Shown here: in pieces, positions 9,093 to 17,669 of the stretch
Numbering within the stretch: position 1 is the first letter of the stretch
Layout of the letters: each line of letters opens with the position of its first letter
Assembly (NCBI RefSeq): GCF_000253255.1
Contig: NC_015580.1
Span: 2,183,001-2,247,000, forward strand
Direction: 5' to 3'
Source: Novosphingobium sp. PP1Y
GTDB lineage: Bacteria; Pseudomonadota; Alphaproteobacteria; Sphingomonadales; Sphingomonadaceae
Length of the DNA stretch: 64,000 nt
Made by a program: the position numbers and the translations under genes
Notes under the pieces: model-generated
Databases searched by the model: none
Seen by the model: only the letters and a program-made list of their open reading frames with translations
Told to the model about the DNA's origin: nothing

Positions 9093-9875
9093 TTACTTGC
9101 CGCGCAGCTTGCGGTGCTTCGAGAGATCGAAGACTTCGCTCGGGCCGTTATCGTCCTGCAGCAGGCCGAGGCGGCGCGCGACTTCCTGGTAGGCTTCTTC
9201 CTCACCGCCGAGGTCGCGGCGGAAGCGGTCCTTGTCCAGCTTTTCGCCGGTTGCCATGTCCCACAGGCGGCAGCCGTCGGGGCTGATTTCGTCGGCGAGG
9301 ATCACGCGGCTGTAGTCGCCGTCCCAGATGCGTCCGAACTCGAGCTTGAAGTCCACGAGGCGGATGTTGATCGCCGCGAACATGCCGCACATGAAATCGT
9401 TCACGCGGATGGCCATGGCGGAGATGTCCTGCATCTCCTCGTTGTTGGCCCAGCCGAAGCACGCGATGTGCTCTTCGGCGATCAGCGGATCGCCCAGCGC
9501 GTCGTCCTTGTAGTAGTACTCGATCAGCGTGTGGGGCAGCGGTTCGCCCTCGGGAATGCCGAGACGCTTGGAGATCGAACCAGCGGCCACGTTGCGCACG
9601 ACGACCTCGATCGGAATGATCTCGACCTGGCGCACGAGCTGCTCGCGCATGTTGAGGCGGCGGATGAAGTGGTTGGGAACGCCGATATGGTTGAGGCGCG
9701 TGAAGACATACTCGCTGATGCGGTTGTTGATCACGCCCTTGCCCTGGATCGTGCCCTTCTTCTGCGCATTGAACGCAGTGGCATCGTCCTTGAAGTACTG
9801 GATCAGCGTGCCGGGCTCGGGGCCCTCATAAAGGATCTTGGCCTTGCCTTCGTAGATCTGGCGGCGACGGGACAT
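9093..9875 (-). CDS. purC: Phosphoribosylaminoimidazole-succinocarboxamide synthase
   Basis: SAICAR synthetase, which joins aspartate to CAIR with ATP in purine biosynthesis. The N-terminus RRRQIYEGKAKILYEGPEPGTLIQYFKDDATAFN is the family glycine-rich ATP-binding region; further signatures are EVVVRNVAAGS, ARV-type LVDFKLEFGR and ILADEISPDGCRLWD (the classic SAICAR signature). Length 260 aa is standard. Single gene with its own leader hairpin (9908-9950) and a following terminator. Other pur genes are not in this window. Confidence 0.97.
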   Translation of the reverse strand: MSRRRQIYEGKAKILYEGPEPGTLIQYFKDDATAFNAQKKGTIQGKGVINNRISEYVFTRLNHIGVPNHFIRRLNMREQLVRQVEIIPIEVVVRNVAAGSISKRLGIPEGEPLPHTLIEYYYKDDALGDPLIAEEHIACFGWANNEEMQDISAMAIRVNDFMCGMFAAINIRLVDFKLEFGRIWDGDYSRVILADEISPDGCRLWDMATGEKLDKDRFRRDLGGEEEAYQEVARRLGLLQDDNGPSEVFDLSKHRKLRGK

Positions 9876-9907
9876 CGGATTCGTCCTTGATACGGTAAAA
9901 GTACAAA

Positions 9908-9950
9908 CCCCGGCACGATGGAGTCGCTTTCACGACTGCGCGGGCCGGGG
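9908..9950 (-). promoter_or_regulatory. Terminator-like hairpin in the purC leader
   Basis: Nested inverted repeats: outer CCCCGGC (9908-9914) / GCCGGGG (9944-9950), inner AGTCG (9922-9926) / CGACT (9933-9937). On the minus strand the outer stem is followed by a T-rich tail (TTTGTACTTTT) about 30 nt before the purC ATG. No minus-strand gene lies immediately upstream, so a leader attenuator is possible; a plain terminator of a distant transcript cannot be excluded. Confidence 0.45.
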
Positions 9951-10063
9951 CGTTCGCTTCGCGCATATAATGCAAGCCCGATCAAAAGCAAACTGCGCGG
10001 CTTCACACTTGAGGACAGCAGCGCAAGGAGGCAAGGTCGCGGCCCAGAAGGGAGCCGGTAGCA

Positions 10064-10531
10064 TTGAAGACGAACACCGCCGATGCCGTGCAAGACTGGA
10101 TCGCGCAAAGCCTAGGCAGGACATACGTTTCCGACTGGCTGACCGTCGACCAGTCGATGATATCCAGGTTTGCCGATGTCACGCAGGACTGGACGTTCCT
10201 GCATGTGGACGAAGATGCGGCGCGGTCGGTCGGGTTGGAAGGCACCATCGCTCATGGCTTTCTCTCGCTCTCGCTGCTTTCGGTCCTTCTGGAAAGCGCG
10301 CAGACGCCCAGGCTTCCAGGGATTACCAAGGGGTTCAACTATGGGCTTGATCGCGTGCGCTTTCTCGAGCCGGTTTCGTCCGGGGCCCGGGTACGCGGTC
10401 ATTTCAGCGTTGCGGAGATTGTCGGGACGGGCCCGGGCCGGTATCGCCAGACCCTCAAGGTCAGTGTCGAGATCGAGGGGCGGGTGCGACCGGCGCTTGT
10501 GGCAGACTGGCTGATCATGGCAATGACCTGA
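10064..10531 (+). CDS. MaoC-like (R)-hydratase family protein
   Basis: A 155-aa hot-dog-fold protein of the MaoC/NodN type, expected to act on (R)-3-hydroxyacyl or enoyl-CoA thioesters. Signatures: MISRFADVTQDWTFLHVDEDAAR, with the catalytic Asp/His of the hydratase motif, then the GTIAHGFLSLSLLS segment, and a C-terminal YGLDRVRFLEPV. The start is a TTG at 10064, supported by GGAG nine bases upstream; no ATG lies early enough to keep the domain intact. It is 17 bp upstream of the GNAT gene and probably co-transcribed. Physiological substrate unknown. Confidence 0.8.
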   Translation: MKTNTADAVQDWIAQSLGRTYVSDWLTVDQSMISRFADVTQDWTFLHVDEDAARSVGLEGTIAHGFLSLSLLSVLLESAQTPRLPGITKGFNYGLDRVRFLEPVSSGARVRGHFSVAEIVGTGPGRYRQTLKVSVEIEGRVRPALVADWLIMAMT

Positions 10532-10548
10532 GGGAACACGCCAGCGAC

Positions 10549-11142
10549 ATGACGATAGCCATCAAGGCCCTGACGGGCGCGCAGATTCTCGAGGCGATCG
10601 ACGATCTGGCCGCATTGCGCATCGCGGTCTTCGCCGAGTGGCCCTATCTCTATGACGGCGACCCAGCCTACGAGGGCGACTATCTGCGCGAATTCGTGGC
10701 AGCGCCCGAGGGCATTCTCGTCGCTGCATTTGATGGCAACCGCATCGTAGGGGCAGCGACGGCCTCGCCGATGGCGGCTCAGAAGGCGGAGTTTCGCGAT
10801 CCTTTCGATGGAAGGGGCATCGATTCTTCGCGGCTTTTCTATTTCGGCGAGTCCGTCCTGCTGCGCGAGTATCGCGGGCAGGGGATAGGCCATGCCTTTT
10901 TCGACCATCGCGAAGCGCAGGCGAAGCAGTGCAATGCGGCATGGGCCACGTTTGCAGCCGTCGTTCGCCCGCCCGATCATCCGGATCGTCCGCCGGACTA
11001 CGTGCCGCTCGACGGCTTCTGGCGCAAACGCGGCTATTCTCCCGTGGATGGCCTGGTCACGCAATTCGCGTGGAAGGACCATCGTGACGCTCGGGAGAGC
11101 GAGAAAGCGATGCAGTATTGGATGCGTGCGTTGGCTGACTAG
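10549..11142 (+). CDS. GNAT family N-acetyltransferase
   Basis: A 197-aa acetyltransferase of the GNAT superfamily. The acetyl-CoA P-loop is seen in LREYRGQGIGHAFFDHREAQAK (RGQGIG), preceded by the beta-strand FGESVLL. It starts 17 bp after the MaoC-like gene. The stop codon overlaps, in the tail-to-tail direction, the stop of the tyrosine phosphatase gene through a shared CTAG. The acceptor substrate cannot be told from sequence. Confidence 0.82.
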   Translation: MTIAIKALTGAQILEAIDDLAALRIAVFAEWPYLYDGDPAYEGDYLREFVAAPEGILVAAFDGNRIVGAATASPMAAQKAEFRDPFDGRGIDSSRLFYFGESVLLREYRGQGIGHAFFDHREAQAKQCNAAWATFAAVVRPPDHPDRPPDYVPLDGFWRKRGYSPVDGLVTQFAWKDHRDARESEKAMQYWMRALAD

Positions 11143-11624
11143 CGGGAATCGCCCAGCAGTGCGGTGACGAGATGGCGAGCCGCCAGCGCGACTTCCTGCC
11201 AGGTTTCCTCAAAACCCTCCGGACCGCCGAAATAGGGATCGGCGACGTCGCTGCCTTCCATGCCCGGAACATGATCGAGGAGCATCGACAGTCGCGCGCG
11301 CGGATTGCGTGGGGCGAGGCGCTCAAGATCGGCATAATTCGCCCGGTCGAGCGCGATGACATGGTCGAAGCGCTCAAAGTCTTCGCGGCTGACCTGCCGT
11401 GCGCGGTAGGTCGAGATGTCGATGTCGTGACGCAAGGCTTCCGCCTGCGCGCGCGGATCGGGCGGGTTGCCGACGTGCCACGAGCCGGTGCCCGCTGAAT
11501 CGACGCATAGCTCCAGCCCGGCCTGCAGTGCTTCATGGCGCAGCGCGGCCTCGGCCAGCGGCGAACGACAGATATTGCCGAGGCAGACGAAGAGGACGGA
11601 CGACTGAAAGGGTTCGCGGGTCAT
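11139..11624 (-). CDS. Low-molecular-weight protein-tyrosine phosphatase
   Basis: A 161-aa enzyme with the LMW-PTP P-loop CLGNICRS, i.e. CX5R with nucleophile Cys14 and Arg20, followed by Ser21, and the general-acid loop DPYFGG near residue 130. The start was placed at MTREPFQSSVLFVCLG, which sets the P-loop at the usual distance from the N-terminus. Such enzymes dephosphorylate tyrosine kinases of exopolysaccharide export or act more generally; no kinase is adjacent here. It converges with the GNAT gene. Confidence 0.9.
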   Translation of the reverse strand: MTREPFQSSVLFVCLGNICRSPLAEAALRHEALQAGLELCVDSAGTGSWHVGNPPDPRAQAEALRHDIDISTYRARQVSREDFERFDHVIALDRANYADLERLAPRNPRARLSMLLDHVPGMEGSDVADPYFGGPEGFEETWQEVALAARHLVTALLGDSR

Positions 11625-11788
11625 GTGCCGGCTTTTAGCGGGGGCGTCAGGCGGCGTCATCCTTGCTTGCTTAAAAGCATCGGGTGGACTGCGGGGCCAC
11701 CGTCATGCGGTTCGCAAGGAATGTTAAGGATTGCAATGTAGTGAACGCTGCGGGGACCGATGTGGAACGGTAGCGAACTGGTTAACAG

Positions 11789-13711
11789 ATGCGTGATGTG
11801 ATGTCCTTGCCGGCACAGATTGCCCGCGAGAACCGCGGGAATGTCTTGCCCCTTGCCGCGGTGGGCATGCTTGTGGCCGCTGCGGTGGTGGGCTCGGGCA
11901 TCGACCTCAGCCGCGCCTACAAGGTGGAGAACAGGCTTCAGTCCGCTTGCGATGCGGGCGTGCTTGCCGGTCGCCGCACGGTCACGACCAACGGCTTCGA
12001 CGCGGCTTCGCAGAGCGCGGCCAAGGCGTTCTTCGCCGCGAACTTCGACGACGGTCGCCAGGAAACCCATTCGACGGCCTTCACGGTCACGGCGGACGAA
12101 AAGGCCAACACGGTGACCGGCAAGGCCACGACCGTGCTCGACACCCTGATCATGCGCATTTTCGGTTACAACGACTTCACGCTGTCGGTGACCTGCGGAT
12201 CGTCGATGGGCGTGGGCAATGCCGACATCATGATGGTGCTCGATACCACCGGATCGATGAACAATTCGCTGTCCTATTCGCAGACCCGCATCATGGCGCT
12301 GCGCGACGCGATGAAGAACTTCTACGACACGCTTGCCAATGCGACGTCCGGCACCAATGCCCGCATCCGCTATGGCTTCGTGCCCTATTCCTCCAGTGTG
12401 AACGTCGGTCGGCTGCTTTACGATGAGGACCCAAGCTATCTTGTCGATACGCGGACCTACCAGTCGCGGCAGGCCTATTTCATAGACTACACTTCGGCAA
12501 CGAAGAGCGCCGGTACGCCGAGTTATCAGAATTACTCTGGCGCAGGCTGGTATCTCCTCAGCAACACGAGCTACTCCAACAACAAGTGCGGATACCAGGT
12601 CCCTTCGAACGATGCGGGCTATTCGGATTATGGTTCGCCCAGTTCCAGCACGAGTAAATCGGGAAGCGGATCCAGCTTGACGATAACCAAGACGACGACA
12701 CAGGGGCAGAGAAAGGCGAGTTACCAGTGCTCCAGGTCGAGCTATGGTTATAGCTACTATATATGGGTATATTATGAAACCCGGGATAAAGTTACGTCTG
12801 ATACGTATAGCAACGCCAAGGTGGTAACAAATCCGACTTCAAACTCGGATTTTTACTATTGGGAATACAAGCCGGTTTCTTATTCCACCAGCCAATACAA
12901 GGCGTTCTCGCCTGTCACGACTTATACAGGTGAAAGTGGCGCGACTGTCTCCTCCACCTGGGCCGGCTGCATCGAGGAGCGTAGTACGACCGCTTCGTCG
13001 AGCTTCAGCTATTCCTCGTCGAACGGCTATTCGCCCTCGGGTGCGCTGGATATCGATATCGACACGGCACCGTCCTCGGCGGATTCGACCAAATGGGCTC
13101 CGATGTGGCCCGAAGTGGCCTACCGGCGCTTCAACCAATATGGCTATCGCACGACTGCTACTTCGGATTCAGGGCGTTCCGCGTCATCCTATTGCCCGGC
13201 AAAGGCACAACTGCTTACCGGAATGAGCGAAGGCACCTTCGATTCTTATGCGGATTCACTGTCGGCGGAAGGCAGCACCTACCTCGATATCGGCATGATC
13301 TGGGGCGGTCGAATGCTGTCCCCGGACGGCATCTTCGCGGACAACGTCAACACCGAGCCATCCAATGGTGGTGAGGTTTCACGCCACATCGTGTTCATGA
13401 CAGACGGTGTGATGGAACCCAATTACGACATCCAGCAGGCCTGGGGCATGGAATACTGGGATCGCCGGGTCACGAGCGATGGCTACAGCGACGATACTGC
13501 CCGCCATACCTCCCGTTTCCTCGCGGTCTGTAACGCGATCAAGGACAAGGGCATCCGAATCTGGGTTGTCGCCTTCACTTCCGGGTTATCGGACGACCTC
13601 AAGACCTGCGCGTCGGACAACAGTTCCTTTACGGCGAACAGTTCGGCCGAACTCAACACCGCCTTCCAGGAAATCGCCAAGCAGGTCGGCGAGTTGAGGA
13701 TCGTGGAATGA
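11789..13711 (+). CDS. TadG-like pilus-assembly protein with von Willebrand A domain
   Basis: A 640-aa protein with one N-terminal transmembrane/TadE-like helix (NRGNVLPLAAVGMLVAAAVVGSGIDLSRAYKVENRLQSACDAG) and a VWA domain. The MIDAS motif is DTTGS at residues 152-156 (DxTxS), and a second strand is IVFMTDGVMEP. Between the two halves, about residues 220-430, is a Ser/Tyr/Thr-rich low-complexity insert; its DNA is A+T-rich (hand count 38-47% G+C over 12721-12900) in a 65% G+C neighbourhood. First gene of a three-gene overlapping unit with two TadE-like genes. Likely envelope-anchored with the VWA domain outside the cytoplasm; adhesion is inference. Confidence 0.85.
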   Translation: MRDVMSLPAQIARENRGNVLPLAAVGMLVAAAVVGSGIDLSRAYKVENRLQSACDAGVLAGRRTVTTNGFDAASQSAAKAFFAANFDDGRQETHSTAFTVTADEKANTVTGKATTVLDTLIMRIFGYNDFTLSVTCGSSMGVGNADIMMVLDTTGSMNNSLSYSQTRIMALRDAMKNFYDTLANATSGTNARIRYGFVPYSSSVNVGRLLYDEDPSYLVDTRTYQSRQAYFIDYTSATKSAGTPSYQNYSGAGWYLLSNTSYSNNKCGYQVPSNDAGYSDYGSPSSSTSKSGSGSSLTITKTTTQGQRKASYQCSRSSYGYSYYIWVYYETRDKVTSDTYSNAKVVTNPTSNSDFYYWEYKPVSYSTSQYKAFSPVTTYTGESGATVSSTWAGCIEERSTTASSSFSYSSSNGYSPSGALDIDIDTAPSSADSTKWAPMWPEVAYRRFNQYGYRTTATSDSGRSASSYCPAKAQLLTGMSEGTFDSYADSLSAEGSTYLDIGMIWGGRMLSPDGIFADNVNTEPSNGGEVSRHIVFMTDGVMEPNYDIQQAWGMEYWDRRVTSDGYSDDTARHTSRFLAVCNAIKDKGIRIWVVAFTSGLSDDLKTCASDNSSFTANSSAELNTAFQEIAKQVGELRIVE

Positions 13712-14313
13712 TCGTGCGCAGTCCCCTGGTTACCATGCTGCGTCGCTGCCGCCGCGAGAGCGACGGCGTGACTGCGGTGGAATTCGCCTTGGCATCGCCG
13801 GTGCTGATCATGCTGCTGGTCGGGATCTGGGATATCGGTCACATGGCCTACCTGTCCGCCGTGATGCACGGCGCAGTGCAGCAAGTTGCGCGCAAGGGCA
13901 CGATCGAAGGCGCGGACACCTCGGCGGACGACGACTACGTGAAGAAGGTGGTGTCCGGCGTCGCGCCCGGCGCAAGGATCACGACGAGCCGCACCAGCTA
14001 TTACGACTTTGCCGATATCAGCCGGCCTGAATCGTGGAACGACAACAACGGCAACGGGGTGTGCGACAATTCCGAAAGCTATGTCGATGAAAACGGCAAT
14101 GGCCAGTGGGACGCGGACATCGGGCAGGACGGAAACGGCGGTTCGGGCGATGTCGTGCTCTACACGGTGAAGGTCACGTACGAACCGGTGTTTCCCTTGC
14201 CGTTCCTCGATAGCATGGACAACACGCGCACGCTTTCGGCCACCGCAGTGAAAAAGAACCAGCCTTATGCCCTGCAGGAACGGTACGGTTCTTCGGCGAG
14301 GACCTGCACATGA
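13708..14313 (+). CDS. TadE-like pseudopilin with Ca-binding-type loops
   Basis: A 201-aa TadE-like protein: a basic N-terminus, then GVTAVEFALASPVLIMLLVGIWDIGHMAYL, the typical TadE motif with Glu25 ahead of a single transmembrane helix. Residues 111-146 contain DNNGNGVCD, DENGNGQWD and DGNGG, resembling calcium-binding loops of the DxNxNG type. Its ATG overlaps the TGA of the TadG-like gene (ATGA), and its own stop overlaps the next start the same way, so the three genes are translationally coupled. Calcium binding is inference. Confidence 0.82.
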   Translation: MIVRSPLVTMLRRCRRESDGVTAVEFALASPVLIMLLVGIWDIGHMAYLSAVMHGAVQQVARKGTIEGADTSADDDYVKKVVSGVAPGARITTSRTSYYDFADISRPESWNDNNGNGVCDNSESYVDENGNGQWDADIGQDGNGGSGDVVLYTVKVTYEPVFPLPFLDSMDNTRTLSATAVKKNQPYALQERYGSSARTCT

Positions 14314-14951
14314 TTGCCCGCGCCGTTCTGGCGGATCGGATCGCTCGTCTCGGCCGGGATCGCCGCGGCGTCTCGATCCTCGAATTCGCGCTGATCCTGC
14401 CGATCCTGATCACGCTGGGGCTCTACGGCACTGAACTGGCCTACATGGCGACGATCAACATGCAGGTCTCTCAGATTGCGACCTCGGTGGCCGACAATGC
14501 CTCGCGCCTTGGCCAGACGGACAACAGCTCGGTCACGCCAACGGTGACGGAAGACCAGATCTCCTCGGTCATCAAGGGCGCGTTGGTCGAAGGCAATGCC
14601 TTCGACTTCGAGACGAATGGCCGGATCATCCTCTCCAGCCTGGAGAAGAACGGCGCGACCGGCGGTCAGTACATCCACTGGCAGCGGTGCAGCGGGAGCC
14701 TTGCGAAGAACTCCGCATACGGCAAGCAGGGGGACTCGGTTACGGCCATGGGGACTTCGGGACACACGGTCACCGCACCCAGCGGATCGGCGGTGATGTA
14801 TGCCGAGGTCTATTACCAGTATCAGCCGCTGTTCGGCACGATGTTCACGTCGAACACCCAGTTCCACCAGGAAGCGGCTTACGTGGTCAGGGACGATCGC
14901 AACCTGACGCCAGGCGTCACCGGAACCAGCGGCACCAACAGCTGCAGCTAG
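14310..14951 (+). CDS. TadE-like pseudopilin
   Basis: A 213-aa TadE-like protein with RRGVSILEFALILPILITLGLYGTELAYMATINMQVSQIA near the N-terminus: the conserved Glu before a hydrophobic helix. The rest is a predicted extracytoplasmic domain with no recognised enzyme motif and two Cys (QRCSG and the C-terminal NSCS). Coupled by ATGA overlap to the preceding gene. No tadA, cpaB, cpaC or prepilin peptidase is in this window, so the assembly machine, if used, must be encoded elsewhere. The stop codon shares CTAG with the convergent MFS gene. Confidence 0.8.
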   Translation: MIARAVLADRIARLGRDRRGVSILEFALILPILITLGLYGTELAYMATINMQVSQIATSVADNASRLGQTDNSSVTPTVTEDQISSVIKGALVEGNAFDFETNGRIILSSLEKNGATGGQYIHWQRCSGSLAKNSAYGKQGDSVTAMGTSGHTVTAPSGSAVMYAEVYYQYQPLFGTMFTSNTQFHQEAAYVVRDDRNLTPGVTGTSGTNSCS

Positions 14952-16471
14952 GTTTCCTGGCCGATCCGCAGCGCTCCGGCAGCGGCGACCAGCAGCGTGG
15001 CGGCGGCGAAGGCCATCGTCCAGATCGGCTCGCCCGGGAAGAAGGCTTTCATGATCGAGCCCATGACGGTGGCCACCAGCAACTGGGGCAGAACCACGAA
15101 GACGTTGAACAGACCCATGAATATGCCGAGCTTGGCCTGCGGCAGGCTGCTGGCGAGGATCGCGTAAGGCATTGCGAGGATCGAGGCCCAGGCAATGCCG
15201 ATGCCGATTTCGCACAGGACCAGCGCATCGGGATCGCGCAGCAGCATGAAGCCGGCAAAGCCGGCCGCACCCGCCGTCAGGCACAGGGCGTGGGTCCGCG
15301 CCTTGCCGATACGACCTGCAAGCCAAGGCAGGATGAGCAGGGCAGCCAGTGCCGCGACGCCGTTATAGACGGAGAACAGCACGCCGACCCAGTTGCCTGC
15401 CTCCTGATAGGCCGCGCTTGCAGGGTCTGCAGATCCGAAATGATACTGGGCAACCACCGGTGTCGTGTTGATCCACATGATGAACAGGGCCGACCAGCTG
15501 AAGAACTGCACCAGTGCGAGGCGCTTCATGATCGGAGGCATGCCCGAGAAGTCACCGACAATTCCCGCCAGCATGGAGGCGGAACGACCGGCACGCGCCA
15601 GTCGGATCGCGACGATAACCGCGACGCCGTAGGCTGCCAGCAGGGCCGCGAGCAGGTAGACTTCCTTTTCCAGGCCCCACCCGCTTACTGCGAGCGCGAC
15701 AAGTACGCCTGCGGCAATCCAGACCAGTCCGCCGAGCGGGCTGCGCGCTGCCAGCGCCTGTGACGTTGCCGTGGATTCACCTTCCTGCGTTTCGGCAAAG
15801 GCGGTCTGTTCCTCCGGTGAATATTCGCGCGTGCTGAGCACGGTCCACAGCACGGCGGCCAGCAGCGCCGCGCCGCCGGCCCAGAAGCTGAAGCGCACGG
15901 TGTCGGGGATTCCGCCGTCTGTCGCCGTATTCGAAACGCCGAGGTGATCGAGGACGTAGGGAAACAAGGATCCCACCACCGCACCAGCGCCGATGAAGGC
16001 AGTCTGCACTGCATAGCCGGCGGTGTGCTGGTCCTTGCGCAACATGTCTCCGACGAAGGCACGGAACGGTTCCATCGAGATGTTGAGGCTGGCATCGAGC
16101 ATCCACAGCAGCATCGCCGCCATGAGCAGTCCGCCGCTTTCGGGCATGAGCAGGAGAGCGATGGTCGCCAGGATCGCTCCGGCGAGGAAGTAGGGACGAC
16201 GACGGCCGAACCGGCCCAGCCAGGTGCGGTCGGACATGTGTCCGACGATCGGCTGAACCAGCAGGCCGGTAAGCGGTGCGGCCACCCACAGGGCAGGGAG
16301 GTCATCGATGCTGGAACCCAAAGACTGGAATACCCGGCTCATGTTTGCGTTCTGGAGAGCGAAGCCGATCTGGATGCCGAAGAAGCCGAAGCTGATGTTC
16401 CACAGTCCGGCAAACCCAAGCCGGGGCTTTTCGTTCACCGCAGGCATGTCTCCCTGCACGGGCATCTCCAT
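14948..16471 (-). CDS. MFS sugar transporter (SLC45/sucrose-type)
   Basis: A 507-aa inner-membrane transporter with about 12 hydrophobic segments. The loop motif DRTWLGRFGRRRPYFLAGAI matches the RxGRRRP signature of the glycoside-pentoside-hexuronide/SLC45-type sucrose and maltose carriers. The start MEMPVQGDMPAVNEKPRLGFAGLWNISFGFFGIQIG was chosen over more upstream ATGs because it has a GGGGA eight bases upstream and puts the first helix near residue 20; an ATG two codons further in is also possible. It is the gene next to lacI-like regulator and a candidate operator about 100 bp upstream, and probably carries glucose, maltose or short malto-oligosaccharides into the cytoplasm. Confidence 0.88.
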   Translation of the reverse strand: MEMPVQGDMPAVNEKPRLGFAGLWNISFGFFGIQIGFALQNANMSRVFQSLGSSIDDLPALWVAAPLTGLLVQPIVGHMSDRTWLGRFGRRRPYFLAGAILATIALLLMPESGGLLMAAMLLWMLDASLNISMEPFRAFVGDMLRKDQHTAGYAVQTAFIGAGAVVGSLFPYVLDHLGVSNTATDGGIPDTVRFSFWAGGAALLAAVLWTVLSTREYSPEEQTAFAETQEGESTATSQALAARSPLGGLVWIAAGVLVALAVSGWGLEKEVYLLAALLAAYGVAVIVAIRLARAGRSASMLAGIVGDFSGMPPIMKRLALVQFFSWSALFIMWINTTPVVAQYHFGSADPASAAYQEAGNWVGVLFSVYNGVAALAALLILPWLAGRIGKARTHALCLTAGAAGFAGFMLLRDPDALVLCEIGIGIAWASILAMPYAILASSLPQAKLGIFMGLFNVFVVLPQLLVATVMGSIMKAFFPGEPIWTMAFAAATLLVAAAGALRIGQET

Positions 16472-16569
16472 GGCATCATCCCCAAAGGTCGGCGCGGAAT
16501 GCATCGCCCCAAGGCGCGGCCGCGTCACAAGAGCAATCGCGTGGCATGCGGCGCAGCGCTCGGCAACAT

Positions 16570-16581
16570 GCATACGAATGC
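16570..16581. promoter_or_regulatory. Candidate LacI-family operator, transporter side
   Basis: GCATACGAATGC, a 12-bp near-palindrome centred on CG, about 100 bp upstream of the MFS start and downstream of the LacI gene. It differs by one base from the perfect palindrome at 17808-17819, and the similarity extends to the right (GCCTAATATGCA here, GCCATATTATGCG there). A CG-centred palindrome is the usual form of LacI/MalR-type operators. Confidence 0.65.
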
Positions 16582-16634
16582 CTAATATGCACGGCGTGAC
16601 TGCCGGATGGGCATGCAGGGGGCGGGCGGCAGGC

Positions 16635-17669
16635 TCACCCCGTCGTGCTTTTGCGCGGGATCAGCCGGGTGCCGATCTGGCGGGGCGGAGGGGGGGAGTC
16701 CTCGATCTGGGCTACCAGCGTATCGACCAGGAGTTCCCCCGCGCTGCGCAGGTCCTGCATCACCGTAGTCAGCGGAGGATTGGTCATGCTGGCTGCCGGC
16801 AGGTCGTCGAAACCCATAACTGCCACGTCTTCGGGAACGCAGAGGCCTGCCGCTGCAAGTGCCTTCATCGCGCCGATGGCGATGAGGTCGCTGGCGGCGA
16901 AGACGGCATCGAAGGGGACGCCGCTTGCGATGATAGAGGCCATCGCCTCGCCGCCCAGTTCCTCATGGCTGATGACATTGCGCTTGAGCGCCGGGTCAGG
17001 CGCTATTCCGGCCGCTTCGAGCGCCATACACAGGCCGCGGTAGCGATCCGCGAATTCGGGATAGTGTTCGTCCGCCTGTCCCAGAAATGCGATCTTGTTC
17101 CGGCCCAGGCCGAGCAGGTGTTCGCCCGCAAGCTTGCCCGCGCCGAGATTGTCAGATCCCACGGTCGCGCCGATGTTGTCGTCGTCCACAGAACCCCAGC
17201 GCACGAAATGCGTGCCTTGTCCGACAAGTTGTTCCAGTCGGCTTTCATAGAGGGTGTAGTCGCCGTAGCCGAGCAGGATCAGGCCGTCGGCACGGTGGCT
17301 GTCCTGATAGCGCACGTGCCAGTCGTCCTCCATCTTCTGGAACGAGATCAGCAGGTCGAGGCCGCGATGGGCGCATTGGCGCGTGATCGACCCCAGCATC
17401 GAGAGGAAGAAGGGGTTGATCTTGGAATCGTCGGGGGTCTGTTCCTCGAAGAAGAGCAGCGCGATCGTGTTCGAACGCTGGGTGCGCAGCGAGGATGCGT
17501 TCTTGTCGACCGAGTAGTTGAGTTCGCGGGCGATCTCCTCGATCCGGGCGCGTGTGGCGGCGCTTACGGACTTGCTGCCACGCAATGCGCGACTGACGGT
17601 GGGCTGGGATACACCGGCGCGATAGGCGATGTCGAAACTCGTCGGTCGGTTGCTCGGCTTGCGTCCCAC
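16635..17669 (-). CDS. LacI family transcriptional regulator of the glucan locus
   Basis: A 344-aa repressor-type regulator. The N-terminal helix-turn-helix and hinge are present (PTSFDIAYRAGVSQPTVSRALRGSKSVSAATRARIEEIARELNYSVDKNASSLRTQRS), then a periplasmic-binding-protein-like effector domain (ALLFFEEQ, FDAVFAASDLIAIGAMKALAAAG, VAVMGFDDLPAASMTNPPLTTV). It lies between the transporter and the receptor operon, which is the standard place for a local regulator. It is expected to bind malto-oligosaccharide-type ligands; the two CG-centred palindromes flanking it are its likely sites. Confidence 0.92.
   Translation of the reverse strand: MGRKPSNRPTSFDIAYRAGVSQPTVSRALRGSKSVSAATRARIEEIARELNYSVDKNASSLRTQRSNTIALLFFEEQTPDDSKINPFFLSMLGSITRQCAHRGLDLLISFQKMEDDWHVRYQDSHRADGLILLGYGDYTLYESRLEQLVGQGTHFVRWGSVDDDNIGATVGSDNLGAGKLAGEHLLGLGRNKIAFLGQADEHYPEFADRYRGLCMALEAAGIAPDPALKRNVISHEELGGEAMASIIASGVPFDAVFAASDLIAIGAMKALAAAGLCVPEDVAVMGFDDLPAASMTNPPLTTVMQDLRSAGELLVDTLVAQIEDSPPPPRQIGTRLIPRKSTTG

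Noticed and set aside
6435..9890. A 1151-codon open frame on the plus strand
   Set aside because: It runs antisense through two well-supported genes, the M16 peptidase and purC. Its sequence has the Arg/Gly/Asp-rich look of shadow translation.
11789..14951. A full Tad pilus operon
   Set aside because: Only TadE/TadG-like genes are present. No secretin, ATPase, prepilin peptidase or Flp pilin was found here, so I call the three genes only.
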